Both the position numbers and the translations under genes were made by a program. From positions 1 to 16,581 of the forward strand of contig CAJXAS010000019.1 of the NCBI GenBank assembly GCA_913050305.1: a DNA stretch of 16,581 bases, in the 5' to 3' direction. The notes under the pieces are model-generated. The model was not told the origin of the DNA, did not search any database, and saw only the letters and a list, made by a program, of their open reading frames with translations. Shown here piece by piece: positions 7,780-15,005 of this stretch; position 1 is the first letter of the stretch, and every line of letters begins with the position of its first letter. Source of the DNA: an uncultured Polaribacter sp. (lineage in GTDB: Bacteria; Bacteroidota; Bacteroidia; Flavobacteriales; Flavobacteriaceae).

Positions 7780-8550
7780 ATGAATTTTAATTTTTATAAA
7801 TATCAAGGAACAGGAAACGATTTTATAATGATGGATAATAGAGCTGAAGTTTTTCCAAAAGAAAATATGGAAGTAATTTCTAATCTTTGTAATAGACATT
7901 TTGGAATTGGTGCAGACGGGATTATCTTAATAGAAAATGATGTCGAGCACGATTTTAAAATGATTTATTTTAATGCTGACGGCAGCCAGACTTTCTGCGG
8001 AAACGGAGGTAGATGTGCAGTTGCTTTTGCAAGGTATTTAAATATTATTAAAAATAAAACAAATTTTATTGCTGTTGATGGACCTCATTTTGCTGAAATT
8101 AAAAATAATATTGTTTCTTTAAAAATGATTGATGTTGATGATATTCGAATTCAAGAAAATTCAGTTTTTGCGTATACCGGTACACAACACCATGTAGAAA
8201 TGGTTGATAGTTTAGATGGCTATCCTGTTTATGAAAAAGGCAAAACGATAAGAGCATCCTATGATGCTCCCGGAAGTAATGTAAATTTTGTAGAACAGAT
8301 TAACACTAGTACCTTTAGAGTTAGAACATATGAAAAAGGTGTAGAAGGTGAAACTTTAGCTTGCGGAACCGGTGTTACAGCAGTTGCAATTGCCATGCAT
8401 AAAACAAAAAAAACAACTAGTAATTTAATTTCTTTGCCAGTCGAGGGTGGTATTTTAGAGGTTTCTTTTACTGAAGAAAACGGTAATTATAAAGACGTAT
8501 ACTTGCAAGGATCTGCAACCTTTGTTTTTAAAGGGACAATACAAATTTAA
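7780..8550 (+). CDS. dapF: diaminopimelate epimerase
   Basis: Converts LL- to meso-diaminopimelate, the last-but-one step of lysine synthesis and the source of the peptidoglycan cross-linking residue; cytoplasmic and cofactor-independent. At 256 residues it is of normal length. Both catalytic cysteines are present: C73 in FCGNGGRC (72-79) and C195 in LACGTGVTA. Substrate-binding signatures are GTGNDF (10-15), GSNVNFVE (165-172) and RTYEKGVEGET (182-192). The ATG at 7780 begins MNFNFYKYQGTGNDF, the typical start. The stop codon TAA (8548-8550) overlaps the ATG of the acetyltransferase by one base, so the two are translationally coupled, and mltG follows 28 bp after that gene. Confidence 0.98.
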   Translation: MNFNFYKYQGTGNDFIMMDNRAEVFPKENMEVISNLCNRHFGIGADGIILIENDVEHDFKMIYFNADGSQTFCGNGGRCAVAFARYLNIIKNKTNFIAVDGPHFAEIKNNIVSLKMIDVDDIRIQENSVFAYTGTQHHVEMVDSLDGYPVYEKGKTIRASYDAPGSNVNFVEQINTSTFRVRTYEKGVEGETLACGTGVTAVAIAMHKTKKTTSNLISLPVEGGILEVSFTEENGNYKDVYLQGSATFVFKGTIQI

Positions 8551-9071
8551 TGGAATATTTAAAAGGAGAAAATAGCAATCTGCGTGCATTAGAGCCAGAA
8601 GATTTAGAATTTCTATACACTATAGAGAACAACGAAACTTTTTGGGAAATAAGTCATACCCAAACTCCATTTTCTAAATATCTTTTAAAACAATATCTCG
8701 AAAATGCACATTTAGATATTTTTGAAGCGAAACAGCTACGTTTACTTATTGAAGAAAAATCCACAAAAAGACAAATAGGTCTAATTGATTTGTTTGATTT
8801 TAATCCACAACATAAAAGAGCAGGAATTGGAATTTTGATTCACCCAGATTTTCAAAAAAATGGTTTTGCTTTTGAAGCGCTCTCAATTCTAATTAATTAT
8901 GCTTTTAAGCATTTAAACTTACATCAATTGTATGCAAATATTACTGCTAATAATTCTAAAAGTATTTCCTTGTTTACAAAACATAAGTTCAAGAAAGTTG
9001 GCATAAAAAAAGATTGGATTTTATCAGAAGGGAAGTTTAAAGATGAAATCTTATTTCAGTTGATAAAATAG
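8550..9071 (+). CDS. GNAT family N-acetyltransferase (RimJ/RimL-like)
   Basis: A cytoplasmic acetyltransferase of 173 residues. The GNAT fold is shown by the central beta strand and the acetyl-CoA pyrophosphate loop (RAGIGILIHPDFQKNGFA, 90-107, a QxxGxA variant with Q102-K-N-G105). The later LHQLYANITANNSKSISLFTKHKFKKVG segment (124-151) is the classic RimJ/RimL C-terminal motif, with N134 and Y/F positions. The acceptor, whether protein N-terminus, amine or small molecule, cannot be told from sequence. It overlaps the dapF stop codon by one base and precedes mltG, so it is part of the dapF operon. A link to cell-wall metabolism is suggested only by position. Confidence 0.88.
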   Translation: MEYLKGENSNLRALEPEDLEFLYTIENNETFWEISHTQTPFSKYLLKQYLENAHLDIFEAKQLRLLIEEKSTKRQIGLIDLFDFNPQHKRAGIGILIHPDFQKNGFAFEALSILINYAFKHLNLHQLYANITANNSKSISLFTKHKFKKVGIKKDWILSEGKFKDEILFQLIK

Positions 9072-9099
9072 TAACTTTACAATCTTAAAATATTTACAA

Positions 9100-10125
9100 T
9101 TGAAGAAAAAAGTGATTTACATGTTGGCTGCAGTTCTACTAATTGGAGCAATTATTGGCTATAATTATTATCAAAAAATATTCGGAAAAGCAATTACAAA
9201 AGATCTTGTGCTGTTTGTAACTAATTCCGATAGTTTGTCAGATATTAAAAAAGAAATTGAAGATTTTTCTATAAGTCCAGATTCTTTTCTCTGGGTAGCA
9301 GCTAAAAAAAAAATCTCTAATGCAAAACCCGGTAGGTATTTACTAAAAAAGGGAATGTCTAATAACGAAGTTGTAAATATGCTTCGAACCGGCAGACAAA
9401 CTCCTTTTAAATTATCTTTTAACAATCAAGATACTTTAGAAAAATTTGCGGGTAGAATTGCCGCACAAGTTGAAGCCGATTCTATCTCCTTGCTTAATTC
9501 TTTTAGAGATGAACAATTTTTATCTACGAATAACTTAACTAACAAATCCATACTTCAAATTTTCATACCCAATACCTATGAATTTTACTGGACAGTTTCT
9601 CCGGAAAAATTTAGAGCCAAAATGTTGAATTATTATAAAATATTTTGGAATAAAAATAGGCTACAAAAAGCAAAAAAACTAAATCTAACAAAAGAAGAAG
9701 TAATTACTTTAGCTTCTATTGTGCAAAAGGAAACTGCTCAGAATTCTGAAAGACCAATTGTTGCTGGCTTATATTTAAACAGACTAAGAAAAGGCTGGGC
9801 ACTGCAAGCAGATCCTACAATTATTTATTGTGTAAAAGAAAAGAAAGGACAAAATTATGTTGTTAAAAGAGTTTTAACAATAGATTTAGAGATAGAGTCT
9901 CCTTACAATACTTATAAATATAGAGGATTACCCCCTACTTTAATTGCTATGCCCGATATTTCTAGCATTGATGCGGTTCTAAATGCTGAAAAACATAATT
10001 ATATGTATATGTGCGCTAATGTTGAAAAATTAGGATATCATGCTTTTGCAAAATCCCTTATACAACACAATAGAAATGCAGATAAATACCATCAATGGAT
10101 GAATAAAAAAAGGATTAATAGATAA
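9100..10125 (+). CDS. mltG: endolytic transglycosylase MltG
   Basis: An inner-membrane lytic transglycosylase that cleaves nascent peptidoglycan glycan strands and so sets their length. Its 341 residues start with a short cytoplasmic tail and one membrane segment (VIYMLAAVLLIGAIIGYNYY, 5-24). A LysM-like region (about 40-100) and the YceG catalytic domain follow. The catalytic glutamate is E211 in LASIVQKETAQ, followed by GLYLNRLRKGWALQADPT (223-240), ESPYNTYKYRGLPPTLIAMP (266-285) and the C-terminal HAFAKSLIQHNR (314-325). The start is TTG at 9100: no ATG or GTG lies between the preceding in-frame stop (9064) and it, and MKKKVIYML is the expected N-terminus. A later GTG or ATG (9112, 9121) would remove the basic end of the anchor. 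It is third in the dapF unit. Confidence 0.95.
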   Translation: MKKKVIYMLAAVLLIGAIIGYNYYQKIFGKAITKDLVLFVTNSDSLSDIKKEIEDFSISPDSFLWVAAKKKISNAKPGRYLLKKGMSNNEVVNMLRTGRQTPFKLSFNNQDTLEKFAGRIAAQVEADSISLLNSFRDEQFLSTNNLTNKSILQIFIPNTYEFYWTVSPEKFRAKMLNYYKIFWNKNRLQKAKKLNLTKEEVITLASIVQKETAQNSERPIVAGLYLNRLRKGWALQADPTIIYCVKEKKGQNYVVKRVLTIDLEIESPYNTYKYRGLPPTLIAMPDISSIDAVLNAEKHNYMYMCANVEKLGYHAFAKSLIQHNRNADKYHQWMNKKRINR

Positions 10126-10176
10126 GTTATTTATTACTTTAAATGGTATTAAAACAGAACTACGCATAACCATTTT

Positions 10177-10202
10177 GGAATTCATAGTAGAATCCTTTTT
10201 TT
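10177..10202 (+). terminator. likely terminator of the dapF-mltG unit
   Basis: GGAATTC (10177-10183) pairs with GAATCC (10190-10195) with one bulged A and a 6-nt loop, followed by T7 (10196-10202). It lies about 50 bp after the mltG stop. A second, longer stem (AAATACAAA 10244-10252 with TTTGTATTT 10274-10282, then Ts) lies further on and may be a backup. Confidence 0.5.
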
Positions 10203-10298
10203 GTTATTAATTTCATAAAGTATACTTTACAGAATCCAAAAATAAATACAAAAAGGCGAAAAACACCTCATTATTTGTATTTTTTATAAATTTAACAC

Positions 10299-10311
10299 AT
10301 TGATAATCAAT
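10299..10311. promoter_or_regulatory. operator-like palindrome upstream of the lysozyme-like gene
   Basis: ATTGAT-A-ATCAAT is a perfect inverted repeat of 6 bp arms around one base. Its centre is about 28 bp upstream of the -7 box, where the -33 element should be, and no TTG is visible there at the usual spacing. It could be a repressor or activator site. AT-rich palindromes of this size also occur by chance. Confidence 0.25.
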
Positions 10312-10329
10312 TACGTTAGATTGTATTTG

Positions 10330-10337
10330 TAAATTTG
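10330..10337 (+). promoter_or_regulatory. -7 box of the lysozyme-like gene promoter
   Basis: TAAATTTG matches TAnnTTTG exactly and is followed by CACCGCTAA. Over the box and the next ten bases it differs from the proximal rRNA promoter (TAAATTTGCACCCGCTAA) by a single missing C. No -33 TTG is evident at 17-23 nt spacing. Transcription would start near 10341-10345. Confidence 0.6.
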
Positions 10338-10485
10338 CACCGCTAAATATAAATATATTTTTATCAAAAATAAAATACTTTTATTCAGTCTAATTATTCT
10401 TTTTATCAACGCAATTTCTATTGTTAATATAAAGGATTCTGAATCAGAAATAGTTACAGCTACAAAGTTAAACTTTCCTAAAACT
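10333..10485 (+). other. in-frame 5' extension encoding a signal peptide, without ATG/GTG/TTG
   Basis: The reading frame of the lysozyme-like gene stays open upstream of its first conventional start, back to a TAA at 10330. From 10363 it reads I-KNKILLFSLIILFINA-ISIVN, a textbook signal peptide (basic end, hydrophobic core, small residue at the cleavage site), then a polar linker (IKDSESEIVTATKLNFPKT). No ATG, GTG or TTG codon exists in frame between 10333 and 10485, and there is no ATG in any plus-strand frame. ATT (10357), ATC (10363) or ATA (10375) are the only plausible initiators. ATC would give MKNKILLF, the best-looking signal peptide. Confidence 0.6.
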
Positions 10486-10959
10486 TTGGGAAATGATATT
10501 TTCTATTTAAAAAGAGATTTTATTGCCTTTAAAGAAGCAGTAGCCTTTAAAGAATCTCAAGGAAAATACGAAGTTGTAAATACTTTAGGGTATCTCGGGA
10601 AATATCAATTTGGCAGAACTACTTTGCATCGATTTGATATTTACAATACCCAAGAATTTTTAAGAGACCCTGTTTTACAAGAAAAGGCTTTTGTTGCGCT
10701 ATGTAAAGTAAATAAATGGATTTTAAGAAAAGATATAAAGCGCTCTGTTGGAAAAACTATAAATGGAATTAAAGTTACAGAATCTGGGATTTTAGCTGCT
10801 GCTCATTTAAGTGGTGCAGGAAATGTAAAAAAATTTTTAAGGAGTAACGGTTCTCAAAGTTTTTCAGACGCTTACGGTTCTAGTATTAAATCTTACATGA
10901 AAAAATTTGGAAACTACAATGTCTCAAATATTTTAGCTGATCAAAAAGCAAAAGTATAG
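10486..10959 (+). CDS. lysozyme-like (peptidoglycan hydrolase-type) exported protein
   Basis: From the first conventional start (TTG, 10486) it has 157 residues; the true protein is probably about 198 residues, starting near 10363 with a signal peptide. The body has FKEAVAFKESQGKYEVVNTLGYLGKYQFGRTTL (15-47). A glutamate-containing helix (E-SQGKY) followed by a G-Y-L-G-K-Y-Q-F-G block is the active-site layout of the lysozyme/lytic-transglycosylase superfamily. Later it has ESGILAAAHLSGAGNVKKFL (residues about 99-118) and a C-terminal YGSSIKSYMKKFGNY, also typical. Bacteroidota homologues are often labelled as LysM-type peptidoglycan-binding proteins, but I see no LysM domain here. Likely role: periplasmic cleavage or binding of peptidoglycan; activity is inferred. 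It stands alone between the mltG terminator and the convergent methyltransferase gene. Confidence 0.75.
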   Translation: MGNDIFYLKRDFIAFKEAVAFKESQGKYEVVNTLGYLGKYQFGRTTLHRFDIYNTQEFLRDPVLQEKAFVALCKVNKWILRKDIKRSVGKTINGIKVTESGILAAAHLSGAGNVKKFLRSNGSQSFSDAYGSSIKSYMKKFGNYNVSNILADQKAKV

Positions 10960-11062
10960 CTACTGCATCTTCCGCATAAAAATAACGATTTTCTACAATA
11001 GAATGTGCTACAAAAATTTATAAGAGGTGCTTACTTTAAAAAGATAAAATAAAGAATGTTTT

Positions 11063-11767
11063 TTATTTATGAATAATAAAAATAGCAGGCTTCTTATGTA
11101 AGTCTGGAGTTTGGTGTTTCCAATCTTGTATAGAAAGTGTTTTAATAAATTCTGATGACAACGTAATATCTGCAGCAATACATAAATTTGTAGTCGGCGT
11201 TAAAGCTGCCTTTAAATCTGCAAACATTTTCTCATTTCGATAAGGTGTTTCTATAAAAATTTGAGACTGATTTTTCTCCTTAGATAATTTTTCTAAATCC
11301 TTAAGAGCCTTTTTTCTTTCACCTTTATCAATTGGTAAATAGCCATTAAATGCAAAGTTCTGTCCATTCATACCGGAACTCATCAATGCCATTAAAATAG
11401 AGCTAGGGCCTACTAAAGGAACTACTTGAATACTATTCTCATGTGCTAACTTTACGATACTTGCTCCAGGGTCTGCAACTGCAGGTACTCCAGCTTCAGA
11501 TAGCAATCCTACATTTATACCCTGCTTACAAACATCTAAATACCTTCTTGTTTCAATCTCTTCAGCATACTTATCTAAAGACATTATCTGCAAAGACGGT
11601 TGTGATTTTTTAGGAGAAATCTTTTTGATAAACGCTCTTGCAGATTTTTCATTTTCTACAATATAATAATCAATTTCCTCTACTACCTTTTTAACAGACA
11701 AAGGCATTACCTCTAAAGGCTCTGTATCCCCTAAAGTTGTGGGTATTAAATAAAGTTTACCAATCAT
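11063..11767 (-). CDS. RsmI-like SAM-dependent methyltransferase (tetrapyrrole methylase fold)
   Basis: A protein of 234 residues with the TP-methylase fold, related to RsmI (16S rRNA C1402 2'-O-methyltransferase) but shorter and divergent. Seen: KLYLIPTTLGD (4-14), LLSEAGVPAVADPG (88-101, where RsmI has the ISDAGTPLISDPG-type loop), VVPLVGPSSILMALMSSG (115-132) and FIETPYRNEKM (171-181, RsmI has ESPHR). The C-terminal half of RsmI is largely absent. Bacteroidota typically carry this paralogue in addition to true RsmI, so I do not give the name rsmI. The target is probably an RNA but is not proven. It is last in the dnaA unit, 57 bp after the phosphatase gene, and convergent with the lysozyme-like gene. 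Confidence 0.85.
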   Translation of the reverse strand: MIGKLYLIPTTLGDTEPLEVMPLSVKKVVEEIDYYIVENEKSARAFIKKISPKKSQPSLQIMSLDKYAEEIETRRYLDVCKQGINVGLLSEAGVPAVADPGASIVKLAHENSIQVVPLVGPSSILMALMSSGMNGQNFAFNGYLPIDKGERKKALKDLEKLSKEKNQSQIFIETPYRNEKMFADLKAALTPTTNLCIAADITLSSEFIKTLSIQDWKHQTPDLHKKPAIFIIHK

Positions 11768-11824
11768 AATTTTTTCTTTTATTTCTTTTAAACTTCGCGT
11801 ATTTTAATCTAAAAAAATATTTTT

Positions 11825-12277
11825 CTATAGTCGGTTATAGATGATACTATCACAAGCTTCATTTAACATTTTGTATACTTCTTCAAAACCAGTTTTTCCT
11901 CCGTAATATGGGTCTGGAACTGAATAATTCTTATCTGGTAGTGATTCATTTAAAATCATTTTTACTTTCTCTAAATCTTCATCACTCGTTGCTAAAGAAA
12001 TAATATGTTGATAGTTACTTTTGTCCATCGCATAGATAATATCAAATTTTAAAAAATCTTTTTCGGTAAATTTCCTTGCTTGTTGCTTTGATATATCAAT
12101 TCCGTATTGCTTGGCAACTGCTATAGAGCGTTCATCTGGTAAATTACCCACGTGGTATGCAGCAGTCCCAGCAGAGTCTACATAAACAAGTGCTTCATTT
12201 ACTTTAGATTGTAAAATACCTTCTGCTAATGGAGAACGACAAATATTACCTAGGCAAACCATCAGTATTTTTTTCAT
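11825..12277 (-). CDS. low-molecular-weight protein-tyrosine phosphatase
   Basis: A cytoplasmic phosphatase of 150 residues, the usual size of the family. The P-loop CX5R lies at the N-terminus: C8-LGNIC-R14-S15, with C8 the nucleophile. The family markers DSAGT (34-38) and the general-acid loop PDPYYGG (D122, followed by Y124 and Y125) are present. Bacterial members dephosphorylate tyrosine kinases of capsule/exopolysaccharide systems or other phosphoproteins. No kinase is next to it here, so the substrate is unknown. It lies 35 bp downstream of dnaA, probably in the same transcript. Fusion or truncation is not seen. Confidence 0.94.
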   Translation of the reverse strand: MKKILMVCLGNICRSPLAEGILQSKVNEALVYVDSAGTAAYHVGNLPDERSIAVAKQYGIDISKQQARKFTEKDFLKFDIIYAMDKSNYQHIISLATSDEDLEKVKMILNESLPDKNYSVPDPYYGGKTGFEEVYKMLNEACDSIIYNRL

Positions 12278-12312
12278 CTAAGTAAAAGTTAAATAGTTTT
12301 AATAAGCGGTTT

Positions 12313-13740
12313 TTAGAATGTTAACTTTTTTGTTAAGTCGTCTACGTATTTTCTAAATTGCTTATCCGTTTCTGTTAGATTGTCTACCGTTTTACAAGCG
12401 TGTAAAACTGTAGCATGATCTCTTTGACCTATTTGATTGCCAATACTGGCCAAAGAAGTTTTTGTTAGTCTCTTTGCAAAAAACATAGCCAATTGTCTTG
12501 CCTGTACAATATGACGCTTCCTGGTTTTTGATTGTAATGTAGCAACATCCATATCAAAATATTTAGAAACTTCTTTTTGTATGTAATCTATAGAAACTTC
12601 TTTTTTTGTATTTTTTACAAATTTGTCTACAATTTGTTTTGCAAGCTCTAAAGAAAATTCTCTTCTATTAAAAGAAGCTTGCGCTATCATAGAGATAATA
12701 ACGCCCTCTAATTCTCTTACATTAGATTTTATATTTTTAGCAATATATTCCACAATCTCTGATGGCATCTCTACACCATCTCTAAAAAGTTTATTGTCTA
12801 ATATAGAAATTCTAGTCTCGTAATCTGGTGCTTGCAATTCTGCGGACAATCCCCATTTAAAACGAGATAACAAACGCTGTTCTATGTCTTGCATATCTAC
12901 AGGTGCTTTGTCAGATGTTAAAATTACTTGCTTTCCGTTTTGATGTAAGTGATTAAAAATATGAAAGAATACATCTTGTGTACCAGCTTTTCCTGATAAA
13001 AATTGAACATCATCAATAATTAAAACATCAATCATTTGATAAAAATGAATAAAATCATTTCTCGTGTTCGATTTTACTGAATCTATAAATTGTTGTGTAA
13101 ATTTTTCTGAAGAAATATACAAAACTGTTTTATCTGGGTATTTATCTTTAATATCTACTCCAATTGCGTGTGATAAATGTGTTTTACCTAAACCAACTCC
13201 TCCATAAATTAACAATGGGTTAAAAGAGGTTCCTCCTGGTTTATTGGCAACTGCCATGCCAGCAGAGCGAGCTAATCTATTAGAGTCTCCTTCAACAAAG
13301 TTTACAAAATTATAATTAGGGTTTAGTTGCGACTCTATTTTCACTTTCTGTAATCCTGGAATTACAAACGGATTTCTTAATTCTCTTTTAGTTGCATCTA
13401 ATGGCACCGTAATTTTTTGAGGTTTTAATGGATCTCTGTTAGAACTAGGTATCTTAACAATTTGGGGTCTATTGCTGCTATAATTGTTCTCCATCTTTAC
13501 ATCGTAAATCAATTTTGCATCATTGCCTAATTTTCTTACCAATGCAACCCTTAATAATTTGATATAGTGCTCTTCTAGCCATTCATAAAAAAACTTACTA
13601 GGCACTTGTATTGTTAAGGCTTCTCCCGAAAGTTTTACTGGTTTTATTGGTTCAAACCAAGTTTTGTAAGCTTGTGGCTTAATATTGTCCTTTATAAAGG
13701 ACAAACAATCATTCCAGACAGATTCAGCAGATAGGTTCAT
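12313..13740 (-). CDS. dnaA: chromosomal replication initiator DnaA
   Basis: The AAA+ ATPase that binds DnaA boxes and opens oriC. It has 475 residues, normal for Bacteroidota. Domain I is at 1-~80 (SVWNDCLSFIKDNI, FYEWLEEHY) with a linker at about 85-125. The AAA+ core (about 135-350) has Walker A GGVGLGKTHLS (K186), Walker B VLIIDDVQF (D243, D244) and sensor-2 motif NVRELEG (R342). The C-terminal helix-turn-helix domain (about 380-475) carries the DnaA signature IGNQIGQRDHATVLHACK (433-450). The start is ATG, followed by the usual L-xx-ESVWNDCL. It heads a minus-strand unit with the phosphatase and the RsmI-like gene, and is divergent from the thioesterase gene. A DnaA box lies about 80 bp upstream, consistent with autoregulation. 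Confidence 0.98.
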   Translation of the reverse strand: MNLSAESVWNDCLSFIKDNIKPQAYKTWFEPIKPVKLSGEALTIQVPSKFFYEWLEEHYIKLLRVALVRKLGNDAKLIYDVKMENNYSSNRPQIVKIPSSNRDPLKPQKITVPLDATKRELRNPFVIPGLQKVKIESQLNPNYNFVNFVEGDSNRLARSAGMAVANKPGGTSFNPLLIYGGVGLGKTHLSHAIGVDIKDKYPDKTVLYISSEKFTQQFIDSVKSNTRNDFIHFYQMIDVLIIDDVQFLSGKAGTQDVFFHIFNHLHQNGKQVILTSDKAPVDMQDIEQRLLSRFKWGLSAELQAPDYETRISILDNKLFRDGVEMPSEIVEYIAKNIKSNVRELEGVIISMIAQASFNRREFSLELAKQIVDKFVKNTKKEVSIDYIQKEVSKYFDMDVATLQSKTRKRHIVQARQLAMFFAKRLTKTSLASIGNQIGQRDHATVLHACKTVDNLTETDKQFRKYVDDLTKKLTF

Positions 13741-13813
13741 TTATAATCGAGGTACTTATAAAATTAATAAAGTTTGGTTAAAACGGATATTTAGGTCGTT
13801 TTATTGGGTTATA

Positions 13814-13828
13814 CAAAAGTGTGAATAA
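13814..13828 (-). promoter_or_regulatory. DnaA box at the dnaA upstream region
   Basis: Minus strand 13828-13820 reads TTATTCACA, a perfect match to the consensus TTATNCACA. It overlaps by two bases a -7-like CACTTTTG (13821-13814, one mismatch from TAnnTTTG) about 75 bp upstream of the dnaA ATG. A DnaA box overlapping the promoter would allow DnaA to repress its own gene. Only one perfect box is present, so this spacer does not by itself look like oriC. Confidence 0.5.
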
Positions 13829-13911
13829 AATTCAGTATAAAAAAATCAATTTGCTATTGATTATTAACTATTTTTATCGTACACTACACAAATAAATTTT
13901 ATCTATAATAA

Positions 13912-14310
13912 TTGAAAAAATCATCAACAAAAACTAGGGTTAGATATTCTGAAACTGACCAAATGGGGGTTGTTTACCATGGTAACTATGCTCAATTTTT
14001 CGAAATGGGAAGAACCGAATGGCTGCGCTCTTTGGGGGTTACATACAAAGATATGGAAATGAATGGGATAATACTTCCTGTGGTTTCTTTAAATTTAACT
14101 TTTATAAAATCCGCACTATATGACGATATTTTAACCATTCATACCTTTCTGAAAAAAGAACCAATGGTTAAAATTGAATTTAATTATGAAATTAAAAATC
14201 AGCTAGATGAATTAATTTGTACTGGAAGTTCTGTTCTAGCATTTATGAATTCTAAAAATATGAAACCAACGCGTTGTCCAGATTATTTATTGAAGGGATT
14301 AGGTTATTAA
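13912..14310 (+). CDS. hot-dog fold acyl-CoA thioesterase (YbgC/4HBT type)
   Basis: A protein of 132 residues that hydrolyses acyl-CoA thioesters; the exact substrate is unknown. The 4HBT signature RYSETDQMGVVYHGNYAQFFEMGRTEWLR (11-39) holds the catalytic D16 and the YHGNY block. The rest (FIKSALYDDILTIHTFLKKE) fits the single hot-dog fold, which acts as an oligomer in the cytoplasm. The start is TTG at 13912: the codon directly before it is an in-frame TAA, and the next Met (18) lies past the catalytic Asp. It is divergent from dnaA, convergent with YigZ, and apparently a single-gene unit. Confidence 0.9.
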   Translation: MKKSSTKTRVRYSETDQMGVVYHGNYAQFFEMGRTEWLRSLGVTYKDMEMNGIILPVVSLNLTFIKSALYDDILTIHTFLKKEPMVKIEFNYEIKNQLDELICTGSSVLAFMNSKNMKPTRCPDYLLKGLGY

Positions 14311-14368
14311 ATCTATTTACCTCTTAAATATTTTTATTTGTTTTTTAAAAGTTTTGAAGTAAAAAAAA

Positions 14369-14974
14369 CTATTCACAAATTTTCACAGCGACTTTATACA
14401 AATTATCGAAAATTGTAAAAATAGCTTCTGAGTCATTTTTACGGACAGAAATTATATATTGGCAGTCCATTTCTAATTTTTGGTTTACAATTTCAATATT
14501 TTTTTCTTTAATGATTCTCATTACAGAATTCATTAAATCATAATTAAAAGTAAGCTTATATTGAATATTAATTGTTTTTTTTAGAATATTAGAAACCTCT
14601 AAAGCCATTTTCGCAGAAGTTTTATAAGCAGAAATCAAACCACCAACACCTAATTTTGTGCCTCCAAAATAACGAACAGACACAATTAATATATTTGTAA
14701 CCTCAAAAGATTGAATTTGCCCATAAATTGGCATTCCTGCAGAATTGTTTGGCTCACCATCATCATTTGCTCTGAATCTAATTTTCTCGATCCCTAATTG
14801 ATAAGCATAACAAAAATGACGCGCTGTATGATGCTTTTTCCGAAGCTCTTCAAGGCGTTCTTTTACATCTTCTTCAGAAGAGACAGGGAAAGCATATCCA
14901 AAAAACTTACTACCTTTTTCTTTAAACAGTGTCTCTTCAGAAGGTATTATTATCGTTTTGTATATATCTTCCAT
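14369..14974 (-). CDS. YigZ/IMPACT family protein
   Basis: A protein of 201 residues, the usual length. The N-terminal IMPACT (UPF0029) domain spans about 10-125: KGSKFFGYAFPV (20-31), HTARHFCYAYQLG (49-61), DDGEPNNSAGMPIYGQIQ (71-88) and VRYFGGTKLGVGGLISAYKTSA (100-121). A smaller C-terminal DUF1949 ferredoxin-like domain (about 137-195) follows. The biochemical role is not settled; the eukaryotic relative IMPACT affects translation through GCN1, and bacterial members are often described as possible regulators of translation. It is last in the ribD-HAD-EamA unit on the minus strand, 31 bp after the EamA gene, and convergent with the thioesterase gene, with 58 bp between the stops. Confidence 0.93.
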   Translation of the reverse strand: MEDIYKTIIIPSEETLFKEKGSKFFGYAFPVSSEEDVKERLEELRKKHHTARHFCYAYQLGIEKIRFRANDDGEPNNSAGMPIYGQIQSFEVTNILIVSVRYFGGTKLGVGGLISAYKTSAKMALEVSNILKKTINIQYKLTFNYDLMNSVMRIIKEKNIEIVNQKLEMDCQYIISVRKNDSEAIFTIFDNLYKVAVKICE

Positions 14975-15005
14975 AAGATCTTAAATAATTAGCCTGTTTG
15001 AAATT

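Noticed and set aside
10216..10229. Perfect 14-bp palindrome TAAAGTATACTTTA after mltG
   Set aside because: In sequence this AT-rich, a few such palindromes per 16 kb are expected by chance, and it is not placed at a promoter.
11047..11068. AAATAAA / TTTATTT stem between the convergent genes as a bidirectional terminator
   Set aside because: It is an all A-T stem of 7 bp with a 9-nt loop and no proper U tail on either strand; too weak to support.
13741..13911. oriC in the dnaA upstream spacer
   Set aside because: Only one perfect DnaA box and no clear unwinding element or box cluster; a regulatory site for dnaA explains it better.
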